Of a DNA stretch of 21,684 bases, positions 1-8,400 are shown one piece after another (positions within the stretch are counted from its first letter, which is position 1; every line of letters begins with the position of its first letter). The notes beneath the pieces are model-generated. The model saw nothing but the letters and a program-made list of their open reading frames with translations, did not search any database and was not told the origin of the DNA. A program made the translations under genes and the position numbers. The stretch lies in assembly GCA_032718475.1 (NCBI GenBank), contig JAUCBJ010001371.1:1-21684 (forward strand), read 5' to 3'. The DNA comes from Nemertoderma westbladi. Taxonomy: Eukaryota; Xenacoelomorpha; Nemertodermatida; Nemertodermatidae.

Positions 1-244
1 AATTAAGTACCAAATTAAGTGTTAATATCCAGTAGGCCTACCCTGTACGTCAGTACGTAAGTTACAGTTAGGCCTACATAAATGATTTCCAAATTTTAAA
101 GTAAATTGAAAATAATTACCTCAATACACAACAACAAACAAATCTGTTATACTGTATATACAATTACTACTACAATTTTCGATTATTTAAAAACATCAAA
201 ATTTTATAAATAATCATAAAATATTTATAATATAGCGGGAAAAG
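1..244. other. AT-rich flank without a recognisable gene
   Basis: No exon-like reading frame or repeat was recognised. Two copies of the palindrome TAGGCCTA lie at 33-40 and 69-76. The stretch just past the end of the minus-strand ORF (190-240) is very AT-rich, as expected for a 3' untranslated region, but no canonical AATAAA was found on the minus strand. Confidence 0.4.
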
Positions 245-688
245 TCAAGAATCAATGATATTATCAACATATTCAACATTATCTGTTGATTCTTCAGGTT
301 CGACAAAGGATTCTTTTGAAATCATTACAATAAAGAAAGACATAATTTCGTAGGGGCTATGCCGATTTAGCCGTATTTCAAACTTTTCACCAGCTTCGTT
401 GTATTGTGTAATAACAATTAACCCCTCTATCATGGATAATAGTAAGATATTGATTAATTTTCCCTCATGCTCAACTTTCAGGTTGTAATCTAAGAGATGA
501 ATACTATTATCAGAAGCATCAATATCAATTGAGCTTAAAACTTTCCTGGCTTTTTCAGAAAACTCAATTTTATATTTATCATCTCCCCGACGGTAAATTG
601 TATAATCAATAACAATATAGGCTTCACCATCTTCAGCAAAAAATGAATGCCTTACTATTGGCATAACCATATCGGAATTAGAAGACAT
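245..688 (-). CDS. Hypothetical 147-residue protein, possibly a single-exon gene
   Basis: An uninterrupted ATG-to-TGA frame on the minus strand. I do not recognise the family. The protein is acidic, with no obvious signal peptide and no clear transmembrane helix. The first 100 residues alternate charged and aliphatic residues (for example AYIVIDYTIYRR near residue 23 and LINILLLSMIEGLIVITQY near 78), which suggests a compact alpha/beta or beta-rich fold. The last 20 residues are strongly acidic (EPEESTDNVEYVDNIIDS). The ATG at 688 is the first in frame and the sequence before it is AT-rich. No transposon motif is visible. It could be a lineage-specific gene, one exon of a longer gene, or a chance ORF, although 147 codons in such AT-rich DNA is long for chance. 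The 5' side carries a CCAAT cluster on the same strand. Confidence 0.5.
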   Translation of the reverse strand: MSSNSDMVMPIVRHSFFAEDGEAYIVIDYTIYRRGDDKYKIEFSEKARKVLSSIDIDASDNSIHLLDYNLKVEHEGKLINILLLSMIEGLIVITQYNEAGEKFEIRLNRHSPYEIMSFFIVMISKESFVEPEESTDNVEYVDNIIDS

Positions 689-852
689 TATTTAATTAAT
701 TTATTTTATTGTAAATCAAACAAACAAAGTAAAAACTTTTAAACTAAAACCATTACAAATGATTAATTGTGATTAAAGCAAGAGATTATATATAAGATAT
801 TTTCAAAAATAATACAGGTCTTAAACTGAGAAATAGCCTAAATTCGGTTTAT

Positions 853-1525
853 TGATTGGTTCATTAGTCGGTAGGGAACTACTGTATAAACAAAAATTAT
901 TTGGTTCTGCGTAATAATAATAATAATCACTAATGCTCGTATACGCGTAGCTGGAACATGGCAGAATTTCATGTATCATACTGGTTGGTTTGTTGATTTG
1001 GAGACAGCAGTCGTGGAGTTGGCAATTGATATAATATAATATATGCGTGATGCGTGTAGATGGCCACGTCGTTACAATATACAGTATACAGTGGTGGTGG
1101 TAACGTGGCAGTGGTGGTAACGTGGCGAAAAGGTGAATAACCGTAGGGTTAGGCAAGCATCGCTGTTGATTGGTTGGTGGGTGGGTAACAGCCGTGGATC
1201 GAGTGGTGATGTGTTGGGGGGCTAGCCATGCGTCGAGAGGTTAGGCTACGCGAAGATGAATATGCAATGGTTGGTGAAAAATAGCGATTTGAAAAATAGT
1301 AGAAGTTACCTGATGCTAAGTGTAGACACCCGAACACCTGTAAAATAAAGGTTGGTGATTGGATGCAGTACTAGCGTTGGGTGACTAATAACGCCTCTAG
1401 CGGAATAAGCGGGAACTTGAGAAGTTACCATGGTTACGGATGAAATGCTGACATCTGATTGGTTGAAATAATAACGACTACTGCTAAAGGTTGAAATGGT
1501 GGCTTCTGATTGGATGCAGTACTAG
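853..1525 (-). promoter_or_regulatory. Cluster of five CCAATCA boxes, possible promoter of the minus-strand ORF
   Basis: TGATTGG on the plus strand (CCAATCA on the minus strand, the NF-Y type core) occurs around 853-859, 1167-1173, 1356-1362, 1456-1462 and 1507-1513, always in the same orientation. They lie 165 to 825 bp upstream of the minus-strand ATG at 688. No TATA box was found at a sensible distance. The motif is seen directly; promoter function is inference. Part of the recurrence comes from the imperfect repeats at 1357-1525. Confidence 0.3.
1357..1525. repeat. Imperfect direct repeat with an 18-bp exact core
   Basis: The 18-mer GATTGGATGCAGTACTAG occurs exactly at 1357-1374 and 1508-1525. 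Between them, related pieces recur (CTGATTGGTTGAAAT, and AATAACG near 1387 and 1469), so the block looks like a decayed tandem or duplicated unit. Its origin is unknown. It lies immediately upstream of the truncated LINE. Confidence 0.55.
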
Positions 1526-1565
1526 AAATGGATGGTAATGATGGGCTACGGGAGACCATGAAGTC

Positions 1566-2650
1566 GTGTCATATAAATATATACTACTCTCCCTGTGGTC
1601 TGTCATATTAAAGCATGGTTTAACATATCACTTATATGCCAACGACACTCAAATATATATTGCATTTGAACCATCACATCTGGGTGCGGCAGTAGAAGTT
1701 ACCGAGGAATGTTTACGTGACATACAGAGCTGGATGAATACAAATCTACTCAAGATGAATACGGACAAGACAGAATGTTTATTGTTGCAATCACGGTTTG
1801 GATGTCAGATAGACCCGCCTTGTCTACAAATAGGCCACAATAGAGTAAAATGTATCAGTGACGCCCGTGACATTGGCTTCTACATAGACGCTCATTTGTC
1901 TTTTAGTAAACAGATTGCCATCACTGTGCGAGATTCCTTCTTCCACCTTCGGAACCTGTCCAAAATCAGAAAATGTTTACAGAAGGACACTCTAGAGACT
2001 TGCCTTGGTACATACATGCCTTGGTAACAAGCAAGCTAGGCTGCAACAATTCGCTATATTATGGTCTGCCGAATAATCTCATTAAGAAGCTACAATATGT
2101 ACAAAACTCAGCCGCGCGTCTTCTACTGGGTGTCCGAAAGCGGGAACATATTACACCTGTCCTTAAAAGCCTACATTGGCTTCCTGTTCGTCGCCGTATT
2201 GATTTCAAAATAGCGTTGTTGACTTACAAATGTTTGAACGGCCTGGCACCTCAATATCTCAGGGACCTATTGACACCATATGTTCCGCATCGCGAGTTAC
2301 GCTCCAGTGATAAGATGTTGCTCGTCGTACCAAGATTTCGTCTCTCAAATTATGGAAAACGCGCTTTTTCCGTTGCTGCACCACAGGTTTGGAACTCTCT
2401 GCCGATGAATGTCCGTAGCGCACCTGGAGTTGACTCATTCAAATCTCGCCTGAAAACTTTCCTTTTCAAGGAAGAATATGAATAACTATAAATATACTTT
2501 TTTTACGTTTTTTGACTATCATTTATGTATACCTTCTCTATGTATACTCTTCTTCATTTATGTATTCGTGTATACCTTAATGACTTTCATATCGTTATTG
2601 CTGGCGCCTTGCAAGTATATTTTTATTCTTAAAGGCGCGATATAAATATA

Positions 2651-2682
<32 letters not shown>
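1566..2682 (+). mobile_element. 5'-truncated L2/CR1-like LINE with (ATT)n tail
   Basis: The unit begins inside the reverse transcriptase palm, runs through the C-terminal part of ORF2 and ends in an (ATT)n microsatellite (2652-2682). Just before the tail, GCGCCTT (2604-2610) can pair with AAGGCGC (2632-2638), followed by GATATAAATATAC. This GGCGC hairpin plus TATAAAT plus ATT repeats is the usual 3' end of L2/CR1-type LINEs. Truncation at the 5' end is typical of incomplete reverse transcription. No target-site duplication was identified. The clade (L2 rather than CR1) is inferred from general resemblance. Confidence 0.8.
1590..2485 (+). pseudogene. LINE reverse transcriptase fragment, ORF2 C-terminus, frameshifted
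   Basis: Two overlapping frames (to about 2027, then about 1973-2485) form one reverse-transcriptase C-terminal region broken by a single frameshift near 1975-2030. The first part carries the palm motif C as YAND (1635-1646), where active enzymes have YADD, so one catalytic Asp is Asn. After that come the thumb-like segment with NTDKTECLL and the characteristic LINE C-terminus with HWLPVRRRIDFK, CLNGLAPQYL and VWNSLP. The stop is at 2485, about 120 bp before the 3' hairpin. The copy is dead: it is truncated, frameshifted and has lost an active-site residue. Confidence 0.8.
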
Positions 2683-2683
<1 letters not shown>

Positions 2684-3385
2684 GTAATATGTAACTGTAC
2701 GTAATTTGTATCTGTGTTGCTTTGTGTAATTTGTTTAAAAGCCAATAGTAGATTATAATATATTACATATAATTTCAAATAATAAAAAGTAACTAATTTT
2801 CAATAATTAACATTTTTCTGGGAGTGGAAATATTTCTGTTATGGGATTAGCCCTGTATGCACTTCGATATCCCAGAATCCAATATGCCACCCTAATAGCC
2901 ATCAACCATTTCACATCAATTAGCACTGGAGCTCTGCTCGAGTTCCTGCAGTTATTGTTAGATTGTTTGTGGTTGGCTGTGTTTGTGGTAAGGGGTCGAA
3001 TTCAAAAAACGTAAAAGAAGCTGTAATTATAAAACCAATCATCAGATTCATCTGAAATTTGGTAGTAGTAACCTTGAGTACAGTATATGATTAGTATACA
3101 GTGGTTTGATAATTAGTTTGTAAATGGGTGTGTGTGTAGTGAGAAGTTATCCAGCTGTGATGATTTGGATGAGAGAATATGTATAGGAGAGGGGGGTGAG
3201 GGAAGGGGGTTAGATAGATTATTGGTGTAAACGGTTAGATATAGAGTAAAATATATATTATAATTGTTTTGTGTATATTATATGTATTCTACCAATTATT
3301 GTATATTTATATTATATTGTATCTTGAAAACTGAAAGCATTTTTAATATTCCGAAATAAAACTTTTACAAGCTATTACCGCGATC
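2683..3385. other. Unassigned stretch between LINE and Gypsy fragment
   Basis: No coding exon was recognised. The right part, just before the gag-like ATG, could hold the decayed 5' LTR or leader of the Gypsy-type element, but no matching second LTR was found after 4550. A short GA/GT-rich purine block (GAGAGGGGGGTGAGGG, near 3187) and AT-rich sequence are the only notable compositions. Confidence 0.3.
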
Positions 3386-3948
3386 ATGTCATTAAAGTTA
3401 AATCAAATCATACATCCATTTAGTGGTGATGTCAAAGCTGTTAATTTTAACGAATGGATGAAGATATTTCTATTGGTACTCAGAAATGGGAACAGTTGGA
3501 AAATCACCTGCCGTTGTTGTTGGAGGGGTCAGCATTCACGGTGTATGACCACCGTGTGGTCTCCCGATGGAGCTGTTGAGGTGTACCCGTCGGACTTGCA
3601 ACGGTTAATTTTGCTAACTGGAATCAAACCATCGAACATTGAGCTTATTCCACCAATAATAAAAAGTCCATTTGTTAGCGGATTACCCAATGACCTCAGT
3701 AGTCAACTGGTTACAATGAATGCGTTTGAAAGTGAAATGATGAGTTTAGAAGAATTAGTGACGAAAGCGAGACATATCATCGCAGATCGAAAGTGCGATG
3801 ATGGTATAGGAATTATCAGTGCTGTTGGGGAATGCTGCCGTCCTTATCAGCACCCACATAATGATGGTGATCGTAGTAACAGAGCTACAGCGTCCTAGCA
3901 ATTGTAGGAATTGTTACAATTGTAGGAAACTGGGACATATTTCGTCAC
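3386..3948 (+). pseudogene. Gypsy gag-like fragment with broken CCHC knuckle
   Basis: The frame opens with an ATG and a gag-like start (IIHPFSGD near residue 8), shifts frame internally near 3480-3640, and returns with FVSGLPNDLSSQL, a typical gag segment. In another frame at about 3905-3948 it ends in CYNCRKLGHISSQ followed by TAG. The last Cys of the CX2CX4HX4C knuckle is replaced by the stop codon. A gag of this type would package element RNA; this copy cannot. Confidence 0.6.
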
Positions 3949-3953
3949 AGTAG

Positions 3954-4550
3954 GGTAACTGGCCTATATCCCGTATGCAGTTGGTTACGATTAGCCTGTA
4001 GTTGGTTGAAAGGACAATGTATAGGAGATTGGGATAGTCCAGTTGACTCATGGGTATTAAAATTGGTGAAAGTTACATGGGAGAGCATATGTAATAACGA
4101 TCCAGTATGTGGAGTATGGAATGTAAATACTCTTAATGGAAATTGTGTGATATGGTGTGATGCTAGTGACATTGCTAGAGGAGTTCTTCTAGAAGTCGAT
4201 GGTAGAATAATTGGGGATGCTGCTTGGCTACAAAAGAAAAATGAAACAAAAGCTCATATCAATGTGGTGGAATTAAACAGTGTGGTCAAAGGAATCAATC
4301 TCGCAATAGAGTGGAATATTAAATGATTCACACTATGTTTAGATTCACACATTGTGTGCAGGTGGGTTGAAGCAACTCTGAAAAATATACATGAGTTCAT
4401 GTTGGGCTCCTGTATGTGAATTTGGTAAAACGTCGTTTAGAACTGTTGCTAGAGTTAGTACAGTTATATGGTTTAGATGTTGAGGTTAAGTGGGTGGAAT
4501 CTGAACAAAACTCGTCTGATAAACTAACGAGACTACACAGAGGTTGGTAA
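3954..4550 (+). pseudogene. Gypsy RNase H domain relic
   Basis: A continuous frame from about 3954 carries the pre-RNase H segment (LYPVCSWLRLACSWLKG) and then WCDASD (first catalytic Asp), INVVELN (catalytic Glu) and, beyond an in-frame TGA at about 4324-4326, CLDSHIVCRWV (second catalytic Asp). A second frame (4416-4550) gives the domain end, with VKWVESEQNSSDKLTRL. RNase H would degrade RNA in the RNA:DNA hybrid during reverse transcription. The catalytic residues are all visible, but the stop and the frameshift between 4400 and 4416 inactivate it. Confidence 0.75.
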
Positions 4551-5281
4551 GAGTCTGCCATGGTAAATCAACCTGAAATCGAGACATGTAGTAAAATTAT
4601 TGCTTGTAAAGTTATTGTGAGTTGGTTGGTTGGATGTATCAACAAGCAGAAACGGGATTGGCGTAAGTTTGTGGTGCTGCTTCTCAGTGGTAAGTTACCT
4701 ACAGACCTCTCTCTTCATTTCAATACCCGTTCTGTCTCCCTTTGTGAATTTCTCTCTACATTTCCTGGCTTGGCCTCCTGAGAATGCCTTCAACTACGGG
4801 GCGAAACCTACCGATCAGATGGCTGCTGTCAGCTGATCTCTGATGCATGCTACGTCTAGGTCTTGTTGCTTTTTAGTTTTTTTCATACTTTGGTACCAAC
4901 CTACAAAACTACCTGTAAGTTTTTTTACTTAACGTGCTTGATAAATAAATAAATATAATTCGTAATACATATATAGTCCACTATTGGAATCCTGGACTGC
5001 GTCTTTGTAGGGATCTGCTCCATCTAGAGAAGAGTGCCGCTGCAGGGTAAATAGTCTGAAAGTGAAAAACTTATCTCATTTCATTGCAGTTAACCAGTCT
5101 GTCACTGGGGGGTAAGAAGTGTTTAGGAGATAAATTTATATTTGCATATCTTTGCAAATAATTCTTGGAGTTGAGTTTTATGTTAAGAAGATAACCCTAG
5201 TAGAAGTAACTTGAATAGGCTCTAAAGATAATATAAAGAAAACATACAAATACTTAATCGTAACTTAAATTATTTGTTTAG
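4551..5281. other. Upstream region of the first recognised crystallin exon
   Basis: No transposon or exon was recognised with confidence. Several GTAAGT donor-like strings occur (for example at 4663 and 4914), but none follows an ATG-initiated frame that would join the exon at 5282. The last bases (TTTGTTTAG at 5273-5281) form a 3' splice site. A TAG stands directly in frame before the exon, so an upstream exon is required. Confidence 0.35.
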
Positions 5282-5436
5282 GTTGCTGGAGACTGTTTGT
5301 CACCAAAGATTACTTTCTACACTGGTGAAGATTATGGCGGAGAATCATTTACCGACCATGGGGGTTTTGGAGAAGGACGATTTGAGTCTTTCCATGTTGT
5401 AGATGATGTATCTTCAGTACATGTTGCTTGTGGGGA
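5282..5436 (+). CDS. Crystallin exon for Greek-key motif 1
   Basis: The exon is 155 nt, entered in frame 0 and ending in phase 2 (the codon GA is completed by T of the next exon to give Asp). The encoded segment has a short N-terminal arm (VAGDCLSPK) and then motif 1 with the folded hairpin FYTGEDYGG, the FGEGRFES loop and VDDVSSVHV. The calcium loop reads V-D-D-V-S-S, so the first of the two expected Asp/Asn residues is Val. The acceptor is TTTAG at 5277-5281 and the donor GTAAGT at 5437-5442. Confidence 0.85.
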
Positions 5437-8400
5437 GTAAGTCATTGGTCATTGTTTCTTCACTATGAAATAAATACATTAATGCAGATTCTCCAAAATT
5501 ATTATTCTCTACTATTCTAACTTTGATCCTACCTGATCGACAATGCAGTTTTTACTAAACTATGGTGCCCAATGAATATTACAATGATATTAAAGTACTC
5601 ATTCACGCAAAATACAAATAATTAATATTCTTGTAGTAAGATTCCAGAGTGTTTGGGAATACTAGCTTAACTTCCTCTAGATGAGTCCCTTACAAATACT
5701 AATTTGTCATAAGCTTATCAATAATCTAGCTTTAAACAGCTGATAGTACTAATGTTGTTGGTTAGCTTTCTTTGCTATTACCCCCTTGACTAAATGAGCT
5801 TCTCTTCTCACTGTCTCAATGACCCCACCTGGGGTGTAATAACGAAGTATTGAAGGCGCAAACCTAATTGTTCTAGATATTATATATATCTAGGTTCCAC
5901 CTTGGTGTAGTGGTTGCATTGAAGTCACATCTCCCATAGATCGTGGGTTCGATCCTCACATGGGCCAGGGCAGTTTTCGTTTCGGCACGAATGCTTTAAA
6001 TGGACCAGCCAGGGCGCATCTTTGCCATGAGTACTGGAGTTTCCTCTGGGGAGTAAAGTTCTGGGGGGATCGCACTGGAAATAAGTCGTCAGACTTTGTG
6101 CGTAATCCCTGACCTAGCGGCCAAAGAAAATTTACTTTACTTTTACTTTACTTTAGATATTCACATTGGTGTCATGACTACAAATAAGTACAGTTGGTAA
6201 GGAATATATGTTTTACAGGATCCATCATCCCATAACAAAAATACAAGCAATACATATTAATCAGTTATCAACTGTAGACACCTCGACCCTGTCCTTGAAC
6301 AAACGATTGTTCCAAGGCTCCCTCACAAGGAGCAAATTCTGTTAACATGTTGCAGGATTCCTCACAGGATACCATTAGTGTCTGCACCTTGTTGCTGTAA
6401 TCCTCATAGGACAAGATACAATGTGTTCAAGAATAACAAAAAAAAAAAATTTTTAAAACAGAGATAAGAAGAACAGGGATTTTTTAATGAATGAAATAAA
6501 ATATAAAACATTAGCTAGTATAAAAATGGGATGTAATTAATAAGATTTTGCAAAGTTGCTGGGAATATAATTTGCAACTATGTTGCAGCAAGGTGCCTGA
6601 ATTCGTCACACATAAACGACCATGGCACTTTTTTGTGGTGCAATGTTTTTGAGAGAGGCAACATTGATCGTGAGAGGGATCCAGTAATTATTGTTGAACC
6701 TTACCAATCGATACAATTTACAGCAGCAAAAGTTGCTCTCTACTAGTGATATATTGCTCGTATCTCCTTATCGCCTATCTCTTTCTTTTAGTTGGATAAC
6801 ATATGAAATGCCTACTTGTCTACTCGGACCCAGTATAAGGCTCTCCCAGGGAGGATATCCAAATGCATCTAGTTGGGGAGGTGTTGACAACGCAATGGCA
6901 TGGTTAGTGAAGTGTTGCTTTATTTCGAAATTGGGAGGGGGGGGGGGGGCTATTGCTACTGTTGTACTTACTGAATCGTATTACTGAATTGCAGCTAGGC
7001 CTAGGTATCTTAGTGCAATAACATGCACATGTGACTAGTGATAATTGCTAGGGTTAGTGGGACAGGTCTCACTCAAACGTAATTATTAGGCTGCACAGTA
7101 ACCATTATTTCGTCACTGTATGTAGTTCAACTATGGATATATCCACAGTGAACCTTTCACAATGCAAACAAGTAAATGAACAAAATAATCCCCATTTAAA
7201 TTATGTTGAGAAATCTAAAAGTCAAGAAGTAGTAGTGATAACTAGAGACGGGCCTGGCAGCCCGTGAAGCAAGTCGTAGGAGACAGTACGAGTCAAGTAA
7301 AAGCTTTTTGTTCTGTCTGATAATCAATTAGTGTGAGGGTAGTCCTGGTGGTGTACGATAAATTTTCTAGACAACTTCAAACTATAATTATTATGTTGTA
7401 ATCATCAAATGAATTATAAAAGCTGTTGTGATTATAGAATAAATTGGAGATGAGCTGTTGCAACTGCAATTAAAGGTGTAATATTATGGTTTTGTTCAGA
7501 AGTGGAAAAAATTACTTAAGACGCGCTAATTTTAAGCGCGTCTTAAGTAATTAACTACTACTACTACTACTACTAGGATCGGCATGCTGCATTGCAGCTG
7601 CATTTTTAAGAATGCTGTGCCGGCTTGTCAACAAATTTGCACCGCCACAACTCCCTATCACCCATGACATCTGCTAGATCAGCCGCATCTTCAAGGCCAG
7701 TGTCCTTTAAGATGCGTCTCAAGAAAGTCATGGGCTGTCCACCATGCTTATTCACTCCATGAGGCTGCCAAAGTACAAGATTATGCACTGGCTGGTCCTC
7801 ACGGTGAAAGCAATGTCCTGCAAAGTGGAGGTGATTTTGTTCTAGTGTCAAGCTTGGGGGAACCAATGAGACACCTCCAATGTTATATAGTGTCTGGTTG
7901 GAGATGTGTGCATTGTACTTGACACAATGAACCCGGCGTAGCATTCTTGTGAATGTGCTATCCAGAGATTTGGTGTCCTCAGCAGTTAGAGCCCAGCATG
8001 GACTCCCGTAGAGGAGTACTGGAACTACTGCTGCTCTAAATAATCAGACCTTAAGTTTCCGATTAATTCTCGGTGACTTCCAAATCCTGGAAAGCCTATT
8101 CAAGGCTGCCCATGCCTTTCCCTTACGTATTCGAAGGTCCTCACCTGACTTCCGGATCCATGATCCCAGGTAACAGAAGTCGTCCACATGCTCAAGCATA
8201 CCATCCTTTGAGCTTATGCTCATCCGATTAGAGACTTGCTGAGGACTTTCAAAGTGAACTGTCAAAATGTTGGTCTTTCTGGAGTTAATAAAAAGACCAA
8301 CACTAGAAGCAGCATGTTCTAATGAGCTGAGGAGCCGATGGGCTCCCTCTAATGATTCTGAGAGTACTCCTAAGTCATCAGCAAAGTCTAGATCAGTTAG

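Larger units (their letters stand above)
3386..4550 (+). mobile_element. Internally deleted Gypsy-type LTR retrotransposon fragment
   Basis: A gag-like region ending in a CCHC knuckle is followed almost at once by the sequence that normally precedes RNase H in Gypsy pol. Protease and reverse transcriptase are therefore missing, with a deletion junction around 3945-3954. Integrase is also absent after the RNase H end. No LTR pair was recognised. All frames carry stops or shifts, so it is a relic. It lies a few hundred bases upstream of the first recognised crystallin exon, either in the promoter region or in an unrecognised first intron. Confidence 0.7.

Noticed and set aside
821-1337. Minus-strand ORFs of 111 and 62 residues
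   Set aside because: Low-complexity, His/Thr/Tyr-rich translations over microsatellite-like DNA; no domain and no splice logic.
4630-4836. A frame ending at GTAAGT (4663) that would join the crystallin exon in phase 0
   Set aside because: It begins with TTG, not ATG, and lies in debris right after the Gypsy relic; no support as a first exon.
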